Below, piece after piece: positions 1 to 8,617 of a DNA stretch of 59,105 bases. The translations under genes were made by a program, and so were the position numbers. The stretch's first letter is position 1. Each line of letters opens with the position of its first letter. Under the pieces are notes generated by a model. It saw only the letters and a list, made by a program, of their open reading frames with translations. It did not search any database and was not told the origin of the DNA. Origin of the DNA: Streptomyces shenzhenensis. GTDB lineage: Bacteria; Actinomycetota; Actinomycetes; Streptomycetales; Streptomycetaceae. The DNA lies in the NCBI RefSeq assembly GCF_003688995.1, contig NZ_PENI01000048.1, positions 1 to 59,105 of the forward strand, given 5' to 3'.

Positions 1-224
1 CCCTGCTCTCGGTGTCCCACTTCTCCCCCCTCGTCCGCCACGACTACCGACTCGGCGTACCCCACGACATCCCCGCATGGCACGAGGCACTCAACACCGA
101 CAACGCCCGCTACGGCGGCAGCGATGTCACCGGCCGGGGCCTCGCCGTGCCGCACGACGGACACCTCCGCGTCACCCTGCCGCCGCTCGCGACGGTGTGG
201 CTGGTGCCGGCGCCCGCGGTCTGA
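1..224 (+). CDS. glgB: 1,4-alpha-glucan branching enzyme, C-terminal fragment (5' end outside window)
   Basis: This is the last 73 residues of a gene that enters from the left edge; reading frame 3 runs to the TGA at 222-224. The residues around NTDNARYGGSDV and the end LATVWLVPAPAV match the carboxy-terminal all-beta domain of GH13 branching enzymes, which form alpha-1,6 branches in glycogen in the cytoplasm. No catalytic motif is inside the window, so the call rests on the tail only. In Streptomyces this gene commonly ends a glgE-treS-pep2-glgB cluster (known of the genus; the rest of the cluster is not visible here). The next gene starts about 115 bases downstream behind its own operator-like palindrome, so it is probably a separate unit. 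Confidence 0.7.
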   Translation, partial: LLSVSHFSPLVRHDYRLGVPHDIPAWHEALNTDNARYGGSDVTGRGLAVPHDGHLRVTLPPLATVWLVPAPAV

Positions 225-283
225 TCCGATCAGTTCGCCGATCCCGACCCCAAGCGCGCTCACCTGGGCTAGATTCGAGCACC

Positions 284-305
284 GTTGAACACAATCGTGT
301 TCAAC
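284..305. promoter_or_regulatory. Perfect 9-bp inverted repeat (GTTGAACAC-N4-GTGTTCAAC), candidate operator
   Basis: The arms GTTGAACAC (284-292) and GTGTTCAAC (297-305) are exact reverse complements separated by AATC. The site lies 34 bases upstream of the acyl-CoA ligase start at 339. A TAGATT hexamer at 270-275 could be a -10 box, which would put the palindrome on or just after the transcription start, a typical repressor position. The length and symmetry fit a TetR- or GntR-type dimer. No regulator gene is adjacent in the window, so the cognate protein is unknown. Confidence 0.6.
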
Positions 306-338
306 AGCGTCACCCTCCGTACATCCCAGGAGCAGCGC

Positions 339-2243
339 ATGCGCGACCCCGCTCTCGCTCCGGACCCCACTCCGGACATGCACGGCGGGCTCGCCGACAC
401 CGTCTTCGACACGGCGGCCCGCAATCCCACCCTGCCGGTGCTCGCGCGCCGCACGGACGACGCCCTGGCCGCATGGCGGCAGGTGACGGCCGTCGAGCTG
501 CGGGACGAGGTGGTGGACCTGGCCAAGGGCCTGGTCGCCTGCGGGATCTCCCCGGGCCACCGGGTCGCCGTGATGGCCCGCACCCGCTACGAGTGGACCG
601 TGTTCGGCCACGCGCTGTGGACGGTGGGCGCGGAGATCGTGGCGATCCATCCCAACGCCTCGCGCGAGCAGGTCGAGTGGATCCTGCGCGACGCCGGCTG
701 CGTGGCCGTGCTGGTGGAGGACGAACAGGGCGTCATGACGGTGGGGACCCTGTGCGCGCGGCTGCCGCGGCTGCGGCACGTGTGGCAGTTGGACACGGAC
801 GCGCTGCCGCAGCTCGTGGAGCGGGGCGCGATCGTCCCGCTGACCACCGTGGAGTCGCTGCGCCGGATCGTGCTGCCGGACTCCACCGCGGTCATCGCCT
901 ACACCTCCGGCACCTCCGGCCGTCCGCTGGGCTGCGCGCTGAGCCACCGCAGCCTGGCGTATCCGTGCGACACGCTGCTCGCGGGCTGGGCGCACACGGC
1001 GGCGCCGCCGGGCGAGCAGGCGTCGGTGCTGGCCTTCCTGCCGTTCTCACATGTCTACGGGCTCATGATCCAGGTGTTGTGTCTGCGCGGCGGCATCCTG
1101 CTGGGCCACGAGCCGGAGATGACCGACGCGGCGCTGGCGTCGGCGCTGCGCTCCTTCCGGCCCACCTACTTCTGCGCGGTGCCGTCGCTGTTCGAGAAGC
1201 TGTACAAGAACTTCCTGCGCGCGGCCCAGCAGGGTGGCCGGGGCGCGCTGTTCGAGCGGGCGGCGCAGACGGCGCGGGACTTCGCCGCGGCCGAGGAGCG
1301 GCGGCGGCTGGGCGCGGGGCCCGGCCCCGGGTTGGATCTGCGGCTGCAACACGCCCTGTACGAGCGGACGGTGTACCGCAGGCTGCGGGCCACGCTGGGC
1401 GGCCGGGTGGTCCGCGGCTCCTCGGGCGGCTCGTCGCTCAGCCGGGAGCTCTCCCTCTTCTTCGAGGGCATCGGCATCTATGTGAACGACGGTTACGGGC
1501 TGACGGAGTCGGGCGGCGGGATCACCATGCAGCCGCTGGGCCGGGAGAAGTCGGGGACCGTGGGGCAGGCCCTGCCGGGCACCCGGATCCAGGTCGCCGA
1601 GGACGGGGAGGTCCTGGTCCGCGGCCCCTCGGTGTTCCAGGGCTACGTCAGCGACGAGGCGGCGACGCGGGCGGCGCTGAGCGGCGGCTGGCTGGCCACC
1701 GGGGACCTCGGGCGGCTGGACTCCGAGGGCTATCTGACCATCACCGGCCGCAAGAAGGACATCATCGTCACCAGCGGCGGCAAGAGCGTGGCGCCGGCCG
1801 CGCTGGAGCAGCGGCTGCGCATGCATCCCCTCGTCCATCAGGCGCTGGTGGTCGGGGACGACCGGCCGTGCGTGGGCGCCCTGATCACCCTGGACCCGGA
1901 TTTCCTCGCGTACTGGCGGTCGTCACCGGCGTTACAGGGAAACGCGCCCGGCCGGGAGGCACGGGAGGAGAACGCGCTGCGGGAGGAGATCGCGCGGGCC
2001 GTGGCCGCCGCCAACAGCGCGGTGTCACGCTCCGAGTCCATCCGGGTCCACCGGGTGCTGCCCGCGCCGTTCGACACGTCCAACGGGCTGCTGACGCCGT
2101 CGATGAAGCTGCGCCGGGACGCCATCACCCGGCACTACGCCGCCGAGATCGAGGCGATGTACCAGGCACGCTCCGACACCCTGCGGCGGCCGCCCCAGCA
2201 GGAGCCGGCCGACTGGGACGACCCGGACAGTGTGTTCCGGTGA
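339..2243 (+). CDS. AMP-dependent acyl-CoA synthetase (long-chain fatty acid-CoA ligase type)
   Basis: A 634-residue adenylate-forming enzyme expected to activate a fatty acid with ATP and CoA in the cytoplasm. Visible motifs are the phosphate loop TSGTSGRPLG (about 189-198), the adenylate-binding GYGLTESGG (about 388-396) and the hinge/A10-side stretch TGDLGRLDSEGYLTITGRKK (about 455-474). The P-loop has Leu where the family usually has Lys (GxPKG), which could lower pyrophosphate handling. I chose the ATG at 339 because AGGAG (328-332) sits six bases upstream; an in-frame earlier start at 285 lies inside the palindrome and lacks a ribosome site. Codon 532 is TTA (1932-1934), so full translation should need the bldA tRNA. 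Substrate chain length cannot be read from sequence. Confidence 0.85.
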   Translation: MRDPALAPDPTPDMHGGLADTVFDTAARNPTLPVLARRTDDALAAWRQVTAVELRDEVVDLAKGLVACGISPGHRVAVMARTRYEWTVFGHALWTVGAEIVAIHPNASREQVEWILRDAGCVAVLVEDEQGVMTVGTLCARLPRLRHVWQLDTDALPQLVERGAIVPLTTVESLRRIVLPDSTAVIAYTSGTSGRPLGCALSHRSLAYPCDTLLAGWAHTAAPPGEQASVLAFLPFSHVYGLMIQVLCLRGGILLGHEPEMTDAALASALRSFRPTYFCAVPSLFEKLYKNFLRAAQQGGRGALFERAAQTARDFAAAEERRRLGAGPGPGLDLRLQHALYERTVYRRLRATLGGRVVRGSSGGSSLSRELSLFFEGIGIYVNDGYGLTESGGGITMQPLGREKSGTVGQALPGTRIQVAEDGEVLVRGPSVFQGYVSDEAATRAALSGGWLATGDLGRLDSEGYLTITGRKKDIIVTSGGKSVAPAALEQRLRMHPLVHQALVVGDDRPCVGALITLDPDFLAYWRSSPALQGNAPGREAREENALREEIARAVAAANSAVSRSESIRVHRVLPAPFDTSNGLLTPSMKLRRDAITRHYAAEIEAMYQARSDTLRRPPQQEPADWDDPDSVFR

Positions 2244-2337
2244 GCGGGAGGCGTAGCCGGCCCGACCGCGGGAACCCAGCCCAAGGAGAGAACGGCCGGG
2301 ACGGCGGTCCGGTTCACACGGCGCTGGGGAAGACACG

Positions 2338-2772
2338 ATGGCGACCGGACGACGACGGGACAACACACCCCTCTCGGAGGAGGCCTTCGACCGCTGGGTC
2401 TCCTTCTCGGGGGAGCTGCGCAGTGTGACGGGTGCCCGGCTCGCCGCGCAGGACTTCCTCGGCGACCTCGCCCGCAGGACGCCGCCGGCCGCCCTCGAGT
2501 ACTGGGACGACATCCTGCTGGTGGTCACGGAGCTGGCCGCCAACGCCGTCCAGTACGCGCCGGGGCCGTTCGCCCTCCGGCTGCGCCGCACGTTCGACGG
2601 TGTGCACATCACGATGCACGACACCAGCACGGTGCGGCCCGAGCCGCGGCCCTTCAGCCCTCGCACGGGTGGCGGCGGGGTCGGCTGGCGGCTCGTGGAC
2701 ACGCTGTGCGACCAGGTCAGCGTGGTGATCACCGACGGCGGCAAGGACATCCACGCCTTCCTGCCCTGGTGA
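2338..2772 (+). CDS. Anti-sigma-type ATP-binding protein (HATPase_c, RsbW-like)
   Basis: A 144-residue single-domain protein of the GHKL ATPase fold seen in Streptomyces RsbW/SpoIIAB-like serine kinases. The N-box region is VTELAANAVQYAP (residues about 63-75) and the glycine-rich lid GGGGVGWRLVDTL lies near residues 112-124. There is no receiver, sensor or phosphatase domain. Proteins of this type bind sigma factors or phosphorylate STAS anti-anti-sigma partners; none is adjacent, so the partner is unknown. It starts 95 bases after the acyl-CoA ligase on the same strand, with a weak GGGGAAG ribosome site, and may be co-transcribed with it. A second, separate ATPase of this class lies at 46633-47085. 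Confidence 0.8.
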   Translation: MATGRRRDNTPLSEEAFDRWVSFSGELRSVTGARLAAQDFLGDLARRTPPAALEYWDDILLVVTELAANAVQYAPGPFALRLRRTFDGVHITMHDTSTVRPEPRPFSPRTGGGGVGWRLVDTLCDQVSVVITDGGKDIHAFLPW

Positions 2773-2820
2773 CCGGGCGGCCCGGGCGGCCTGCGGGCGG
2801 GTGCCGTCCGCGGCGCGGCG

Positions 2821-3633
2821 TCAGCCGGGGTGGTGTGCGACCACGCCGAACATCGTCACGGACATGTGCAGACCGCCCTGCTCGGCCGCCTCGGCGAGCG
2901 TGGCGTACGCGGCGTCGCGCCGGTCCTCGGTGAGCAGTCCGCGGTGCACCGCCGAGTCGCCCAGCATGCGGATGATCGGCCAGGCGACCGACCGGTGGTC
3001 CTGGAAGAGGGCCTCGGAGCCGCGGTCGTCGACCACCAGTCCGGCCGCGGTGACCTGTCCGACGAGCCGGCGCCCGGAGTACGGGTTGGCGGCGCCGGTG
3101 AGGGCGCCCGAGGCGAGGGCCCACGTGGTCTCCGGATCCCCGGGATGCAGCACCGTGGTGGCCCAGTCGGTGTCGAGCAGCGCCACTCGGCCGCCGGGGC
3201 GCAGCACCCGGGCCATTTCGGCGACCGCCCGGTCCGGCTCGGCGAGGTGCTGGAGGACGCGTTCGCACCAGACCACGTCCACCGAGGCGTCGGGCACCGG
3301 CAGGGCCAGCGCGTCGCCGTGCGTGAAGCGGGCCCGGGTGTCCGCGGACCGCTCCTCGGCGACAGCGCGCAGCCCGGGGTTCGGTTCGACGCCCAGGGCC
3401 AGGCCCTCGGGGCCGACCGCGGCGGCCAGTTCCCGGGTCTGCGAGCCGGTACCGGCGCCGACGTCCAGCGCCCGCTCGCCGCCCTTGACGGCGAGCGCGG
3501 CATGGGCCCAGGCGCGCAGCCGCCGTACCCCGGGGTTGGCGTCCTGCGCGTCGAGCGCGCCGGTCAGGGGTGCCACCTCGGCCGGTTCGGTGGTGTGCGT
3601 GCGGAAGCCCGGGCCGGGCCGTGTCTGCGCCAT
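2821..3633 (-). CDS. Class I SAM-dependent methyltransferase (Methyltransf_11/25 type)
   Basis: A 270-residue cytoplasmic methyltransferase. The SAM-binding motif I is ALDVGAGTGSQTREL, followed by the acidic post-I region GVEPNPGL, the motif HGDALALPVPDASVDVVWCERVLQHL, and the post-motif LRPGGRVALLDTDW, all in canonical order. The substrate is not evident; the family includes small-molecule and quinone methylases. The frame is open further upstream, but that part is repeat DNA, and the ATG at 3633 is preceded by TAGAGT with seven bases between, the pattern of a leaderless Streptomyces promoter, so I start there. It converges tail-to-tail with the ATPase at 2338-2772 and its promoter side faces the tandem repeat region. 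Confidence 0.8.
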   Translation of the reverse strand: MAQTRPGPGFRTHTTEPAEVAPLTGALDAQDANPGVRRLRAWAHAALAVKGGERALDVGAGTGSQTRELAAAVGPEGLALGVEPNPGLRAVAEERSADTRARFTHGDALALPVPDASVDVVWCERVLQHLAEPDRAVAEMARVLRPGGRVALLDTDWATTVLHPGDPETTWALASGALTGAANPYSGRRLVGQVTAAGLVVDDRGSEALFQDHRSVAWPIIRMLGDSAVHRGLLTEDRRDAAYATLAEAAEQGGLHMSVTMFGVVAHHPG

Positions 3634-4739
3634 GGCGGGCACTCTACGGTCCCCACGGCCCGCGCGTGGCCCACTCGCACAGACGGACGCCCCCCGCTCC
3701 GCCCGGCCGTCGCATACCCCGCAACGGCAGCCGGGACACAGGCACGGAACGGACCGTACAGAGCAGCCTCCGGCACACCGACCCGGAACCGACGGCAGCC
3801 CACGTACGGACCCGACCACGGCCCCACACCGGCCGAGACCTCGACGCAATCACTCAGCTCCCCGGCGACCACGACGACGGCCGGGACACAGACGCGGCAC
3901 GCGTCGTACAGGGCGGCCGCCGACCCGAGGCCGACGGCAGCCCCCCGTACGGACCGACGGCAGACCCGCACCGGCCAGGCCCTCGACGCGGGTCACTCAG
4001 GGCCCGGGTGCGGTGCGGCTCGTACGGGACGGCCGTTCGGGGCTGCCGGCCAGGCCGGGCGAGGCCACCCGACCCGGGACCGACGGCAGCCCACGTACGG
4101 ACCCGACCACGGCCCCACACCGGCCGAGACCTCGACGCAATCACTCAGCTCCCCGGCGACCACGACGACGGCCGGGACACAGACGCGGCACGCGTCGTAC
4201 AGGGCGGCCGCCGACCCGAGGCCGACGGCAGCCCCCCGTACGGACCGACGGCAGACCCGCACCGGCCAGGCCCTCGACGCGGGTCACTCAGGGCCCGGGT
4301 GCGGTGCGGCTCGTACGGGACGGCCGTTCGGGGCTGCCGGCCAGGCCGGGCGAGGCCACCCGACCCGGGACCGACGGCAGCCCACGTACGGACCCGACCA
4401 CGGCCCCACACCGGCCGAGACCTCGACGCAATCGCTCAGCTCCCCGGCGACCACGACGACGGCCGGGACACAGACGCGGCACGCGTCGTACAGGGCGGCC
4501 GCCGACCCGACGGCAGCCCCCGTACGGACCGACGGCGGACCCCGCACCGGCCAGGCCCTCGACGCGGTCGCTCAGGGTCCGGGCGGGCAGGCGTGGTGGT
4601 CGTGGGTTCGGCTGCCTGTCGCTCTCGGCTGGCGGAACCGCTCGGGGCACGGTGGGATCAATGGGGTGCGCGGCAGCGATCCGGGGCGGGGTACGGCGCC
4701 GAACCGGACCCGCCCGGGGCCGCAGAAGGGATGGACACC
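3634..4739. repeat. Higher-order tandem repeat array, 291-bp period, about 2.7 copies, between two genes
   Basis: The 1.1 kb between the methyltransferase and the flavoprotein is repeat DNA. Units begin at 3778, 4069 and 4360 (exact period 291). Copies one and two are almost identical; the third differs at a few bases, has a deletion in its second half and fades out near 4600. A degenerate half-unit precedes the array at about 3727-3777. Each unit is itself two diverged monomers of 142 and 149 bp (for example 3778-3919 and 3920-4068) that share the first 75 bases or so. CGTAC occurs four times per unit (3803, 3905, 3946, 4021 in copy one). Because 291 is divisible by three, frames stay open on both strands, but only about three quarters of third positions are G or C in the frame continuous with the next gene, well below the neighbouring genes, so I treat it as non-coding. 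Function unknown. Confidence 0.85.
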
Positions 4740-6113
4740 GTGACACGACCCAGGATCCTGGTGGTGGGCGCAGGCTTCGCCGGTGTGGAGTGCGTGCGCC
4801 GCCTGGAGCGGAAGCTGGCCCCCGACGAGGCCGACGTCACGCTGGTGACGCCCTACTCGTACCAGCTCTACCTGCCGCTGCTGCCGCAGGTCGCCTCCGG
4901 CGTGCTGACGCCCCAGTCGATCGCGGTCTCGCTGCGCCGCAGCAGGAGGTACCGCACCCGGATCATCCCGGGCGGTGCCATCGGCGTGGATCTGAAGGCC
5001 AAGGTGTGCGTCGTCCAGACGATCACCGACAAGGTCGTCGACGAGCCGTACGACTACATCGTGCTCGCCCCGGGCAGCGTGACCCGCACCTTCGACATCC
5101 CCGGTCTGATCGACCACGCCTACGGCATGAAGACCCTCGCCGAGGCCGCCTACGTGCGCGACCACGTCATCTCGCAACTCGACCTCGCCGACGCCAGCGA
5201 CGACCCCGGCGAGCGCGCCGCGCGGCTGCAGTTCGTGGTGGTCGGCGGCGGCTACGCCGGCACCGAGACCACGGCCTGTCTGCAACGCCTGACGCACGCG
5301 GCCCTGCGGCGCTACCCACGGCTTGACCCGGCCCTGATCAAGTGGCACCTGATCGACATCGCGCCCCAGCTGATGCCGGAGCTCGGCGACAAGCTCGGCC
5401 GCAGCGCGCAGCAGATCCTGCGCAGGCGCGGGATCGACATCTCCCTGGGGGTGTCGATCGCGAAGGCGGGTGCGCGGGAGGTCACCTTCACCGACGGCCG
5501 GGTGGTGCCCACCCACACCCTGATCTGGACGGCCGGAGTCGTCGCCAGCCCGCTGATGGCGACGCTCGGCGCCGACACCGTGCGCGGGCGGCTCGCGGTC
5601 ACCGCGGAGATGACGCTGCCGGGGCACGACGGGGTGTTCGCGCTGGGCGACGCCGCCGCCGTCCCGGACCGGGCCGAGCACGAGGAGGGGGCGGTCTGCC
5701 CGCCCACCGCGCAGCACGCAAGCCGGCAGGGCAGGCAGGTCGCCGACAATGTCATCGCGACGCTGCGCAACCAGCCGCTGAGCCCGTACGTGCACCACGA
5801 CCTCGGGCTCGTCGTCGACCTCGGGGGCCGGGACGCCGTCTCCAAGCCGCTGGGCGTCGAGCTGCGCGGGCTGCCCGCCCAGGCCGTCGCCCGCGGCTAC
5901 CACTGGTCGGCGCTGCGCACCAATGTCGCCAAGACCCGCGTCCTGACCAACTGGCTGCTCAACGCCATCGGCGGAGACGACTTCGTGCGGACCGGGTTCC
6001 AGGCGCGCCGCCCCGCGAAGCTCAAGGACTTCGAGTACACCAACACGTATCTGACGCCCGACCAGGTGCGGGCGCACGTGGCGGGCCGGGCCCTGGACAG
6101 CCCGGCCGACTGA
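4740..6113 (+). CDS. FAD-dependent NADH dehydrogenase-like oxidoreductase (type II, NDH-2 family)
   Basis: A 457-residue pyridine nucleotide-disulfide-fold flavoprotein. It has an N-terminal FAD dinucleotide loop VVGAGFAG (residues 7-14), a second NAD(P)H loop VVVGGGYAG near residue 162-170, and the FAD-closing motif GVFALGDAAAVP near 297-308. These fit type II NADH:quinone dehydrogenases, single-subunit non-proton-pumping enzymes that sit on the inner face of the membrane; the C-terminal part (about 400-440) would be the membrane-associating end. I prefer the GTG at 4740, because AGAAGGG (4724-4730) is properly spaced for it and too close to the ATG at 4731. The frame continues upstream through the tandem repeats, but that is not taken as protein. 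A FUSC protein and a CNB protein follow on the same strand. Confidence 0.82.
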   Translation: MTRPRILVVGAGFAGVECVRRLERKLAPDEADVTLVTPYSYQLYLPLLPQVASGVLTPQSIAVSLRRSRRYRTRIIPGGAIGVDLKAKVCVVQTITDKVVDEPYDYIVLAPGSVTRTFDIPGLIDHAYGMKTLAEAAYVRDHVISQLDLADASDDPGERAARLQFVVVGGGYAGTETTACLQRLTHAALRRYPRLDPALIKWHLIDIAPQLMPELGDKLGRSAQQILRRRGIDISLGVSIAKAGAREVTFTDGRVVPTHTLIWTAGVVASPLMATLGADTVRGRLAVTAEMTLPGHDGVFALGDAAAVPDRAEHEEGAVCPPTAQHASRQGRQVADNVIATLRNQPLSPYVHHDLGLVVDLGGRDAVSKPLGVELRGLPAQAVARGYHWSALRTNVAKTRVLTNWLLNAIGGDDFVRTGFQARRPAKLKDFEYTNTYLTPDQVRAHVAGRALDSPAD

Positions 6114-6175
6114 ACCGGGCGCCGTGCCATGCTGGGTCGCAGATCACGGGGCGGCACGGGAGAGAGCGCGGCGGC

Positions 6176-8416
6176 GTGAGGACAGCGGAACGGTCGATGC
6201 GGGCGCAGCCGTGGGACCGGCTCGCGGCGGCCGACCCGGGGCTGCTCCGGCTCACCGCCGGGCTGCGCACGGTGACGGCCGTGGCCCTGGCCCTGCTCGT
6301 CCTGGCGCTGCTGCGGGCCGGGGTGACCCATCTGGTGGCCGGGGCCATGGCGGCGATGGTCGCCACCTTCGCCGTCCGTGAGAAGCGGCGCGACCGGCAG
6401 GCCGTGACGCTGGCGCTGGGCCTGCCCGTGGCGCTCGTCTCCCTGTCGCTCGGCACGCTGCTGAACGCGCACGTCGTGATCGGTGACCTGTTCTTCGTGG
6501 CGCTCATCTTCTGCGCCGTCTACGGCCGCCGGTTCGGCGACCGGGGCACGGCGCTCGGCCTGATCGGCTTCCAGGTCTACTTCCTGTCCCTCTTCGTGCG
6601 CGCGACCGTGCCGTTGCTGCCCGGGCTGTACGGGGCGCTCGTGCTGGCCTTCGGGTGCAGCGCGGTGGCCCGGTTCGTGCTGGTGGCGCAGACGCCCGCG
6701 GGCGTCCTGGACCGGCTGCGCCGGGCCTTCCGGGCCCGGCTCGCCCAGTTGGTCGCGGCACAGACCGAGCTGCTGGACGCCGGCCCGCAGGACGTGGAGA
6801 AGGCCCTGGAGGTGGTCCGGGTCAGGACCGCGCGGCTGCACGAGAGCGCGCTGATGATCCAGGGCCGGCTGGAGGACGGCACCTCGGACGAGGCGGTGGC
6901 GCGGCTGTTGCAGCGGCGCGTCGCGGAGGCCGAGATCGCCGCCGAACGGCTCGGCCTGATGCTGCTGACCGCGCGCAGCGCCGAGCGCGCGGACACGCTC
7001 ACCCTGCATCTGCCGGGCGCGCCGCTGCCCTCGGGGGTCGGGCAGCCGGTGCGGGACGAGGCGACCGAGGTGCTGCGCCGGGACCTGGAGGCGCTGCGCC
7101 TGCTGGTGCTGCGGCCGGACCGGGGGGCGGCACTGTCCCGGGTCCGCAACCGGCTGCTCGGCTACCGCGACGAGGAGAACCTGCCGCACGCCTCGGCCGC
7201 CGTGCAGGACGTCTTCCGGGGCCTGGGCGAGGCCGCGCGGGCGGTCCTGGGGCTGCGGACCGCCCTGGACGGACCGCAGGACGAGTCCGACGACTCCCCC
7301 GCGACGACCCGCTCGCGCGAGGAGCTGGACGCGGAGGACGCGGCGATCGGCGGCAGCGAGGAGCGCGAGGCGGACGAGGCGGCGCCCACGGGGCTGCGGC
7401 GCCCCACCACGCGGGCGGCCGTGCAGGTGGCCGTCGGGTCGGCGCTCGCCATCGGCGGCGGCGAGCTGCTGTCCAGTCAGCGCTGGTACTGGGCGGTGCT
7501 GACCTGCTGGATCGTGTTCATCAACACCGCGTCCACCGGTGAGATCCTGGTGAAGGGCTACCGCCGGCTGCTGGGCACGGTCCTCGGGGTCGTGGCGGGC
7601 ATCGGGCTTGCGGGGCTCGTCGGCCACCACACGTGGACGGCGTTCGCGCTGGTGCTGCTGTTCATGTTCGCGATGTTCTACACGGCCCCGTTGTCCTACA
7701 CGCTGATGTCGTTCTTCGTCACGGCGATGCTGGGGCTGCTGTACACGCTGCTGAACACCTACAGCCTCGCCGTCCTGGTGCTGCGGGTGGAGGAGACGGC
7801 GCTGGGCGCGGCCTGCGGGATCATCGCGGCGGCGGTGGTGCTGCCGGTGGGCACGGACCGGCGTACGAACGAACTGCTGGTCACCGTGCTGGACCGGCTC
7901 GCGGACGTCACACGGTCCGCGGTCGACCAGCTGAGCGGCGCGCCCCCGGCGGATCTGCTGGACCGGGCGCGCGAGCTGGACCAGGCGCTGGCGGACCTGC
8001 GTGCCTCGGCGCAGCCGCTGACCCACCCGATCACGCCGTTGCGGACGCGCCGGGACACCGCGCGCTATGTGGTGGCGCTGCTGGAGACGTGCGCCTATCA
8101 CGCCCGGTCCCTGGCGGCCACCGCCGTGCTGCTGCCGGCGAAGCCGTCGATAGCGGCGGATCCGCGGCTGCGCGGGGCGGGCGGCCGGATCGTGCACAAC
8201 GTGGAGGCGATCGCCGCGAGGGTCGCGGACCGGCAGGCCGTGGCCGAGGTGGAGACCGGGCAGAGCATCGCGTCCCTGCTGCGGCCCTGCACGCCGGCCG
8301 TCCCGCGCTACGGGCAGGTGACCGACCGGGTGCTGCGGCACCTGCAACGGCTGGACCAGGCGGTGGTGGGTCTGGCCCGGCCGCTCGGCGTGCCGGTCGC
8401 GCGGGGCGCGCAGTGA
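6176..8416 (+). CDS. FUSC family integral membrane protein (aromatic acid exporter/YccS-like)
   Basis: A 746-residue membrane protein with the two-lobed FUSC layout. A first block of hydrophobic helices (about residues 30-180, for example VTAVALALLVLALLRAG and FVALIFCAVYGRRF) is followed by a long soluble charged region (about 190-410, rich in EEREADE) and a second block of helices (about 415-560, for example WYWAVLTCWIVFINTAS and LLGTVLGVVAGIGLAGLVG), then a cytoplasmic helical tail. Relatives in other bacteria export aromatic acids or are of unknown function; no MFP-type partner gene is adjacent. GTG at 6176 is used because GGGAGAG (6158-6164) lies upstream; an ATG at 6197 is an alternative. 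It begins 62 bases after the flavoprotein gene and may be in the same transcript. Confidence 0.8.
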   Translation: MRTAERSMRAQPWDRLAAADPGLLRLTAGLRTVTAVALALLVLALLRAGVTHLVAGAMAAMVATFAVREKRRDRQAVTLALGLPVALVSLSLGTLLNAHVVIGDLFFVALIFCAVYGRRFGDRGTALGLIGFQVYFLSLFVRATVPLLPGLYGALVLAFGCSAVARFVLVAQTPAGVLDRLRRAFRARLAQLVAAQTELLDAGPQDVEKALEVVRVRTARLHESALMIQGRLEDGTSDEAVARLLQRRVAEAEIAAERLGLMLLTARSAERADTLTLHLPGAPLPSGVGQPVRDEATEVLRRDLEALRLLVLRPDRGAALSRVRNRLLGYRDEENLPHASAAVQDVFRGLGEAARAVLGLRTALDGPQDESDDSPATTRSREELDAEDAAIGGSEEREADEAAPTGLRRPTTRAAVQVAVGSALAIGGGELLSSQRWYWAVLTCWIVFINTASTGEILVKGYRRLLGTVLGVVAGIGLAGLVGHHTWTAFALVLLFMFAMFYTAPLSYTLMSFFVTAMLGLLYTLLNTYSLAVLVLRVEETALGAACGIIAAAVVLPVGTDRRTNELLVTVLDRLADVTRSAVDQLSGAPPADLLDRARELDQALADLRASAQPLTHPITPLRTRRDTARYVVALLETCAYHARSLAATAVLLPAKPSIAADPRLRGAGGRIVHNVEAIAARVADRQAVAEVETGQSIASLLRPCTPAVPRYGQVTDRVLRHLQRLDQAVVGLARPLGVPVARGAQ

Positions 8417-8617
8417 GCGCGGACCGTCGGCGGCTTCGGCACAGCCGCGTCCGGGAGATGCCGAGGCGGCCGGCGATGCGGCCCTTCGTCCGCCCGTTGT
8501 CCGCCCGCCGGGCCGGATTCCCGTCATTCTGCGGCCCCCGAGGTGCCCGGGGCGGCGCCAGCGGCTGAAATGGGCGTAGGGAGAACTCCGGAATCCCCCG
8601 GCGAGGAGCCCTGCGCC

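Noticed and set aside
77..2428. A 783-residue open frame overlapping the acyl-CoA ligase
   Set aside because: It is Arg/Gly/Ala-rich, has no domain and lies in another frame of a gene with clear motifs; typical shadow of high-GC DNA.
3778..4600. The 291-bp repeats as a CRISPR array
   Set aside because: Units are too long, lack short repeats separated by unique spacers, and no cas gene is near.
3570..4739. Extension of the flavoprotein frame through the tandem repeats, giving an N-terminal repeat protein
   Set aside because: Third-position GC is only about three quarters, there is no ribosome site upstream, and a proper start with AGAAGGG exists at 4740.
4572..6077. A 501-residue antisense frame over the flavoprotein gene
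   Set aside because: His/Gln/Arg/Val-rich shadow composition with no family resemblance; the sense gene has two dinucleotide-binding loops.
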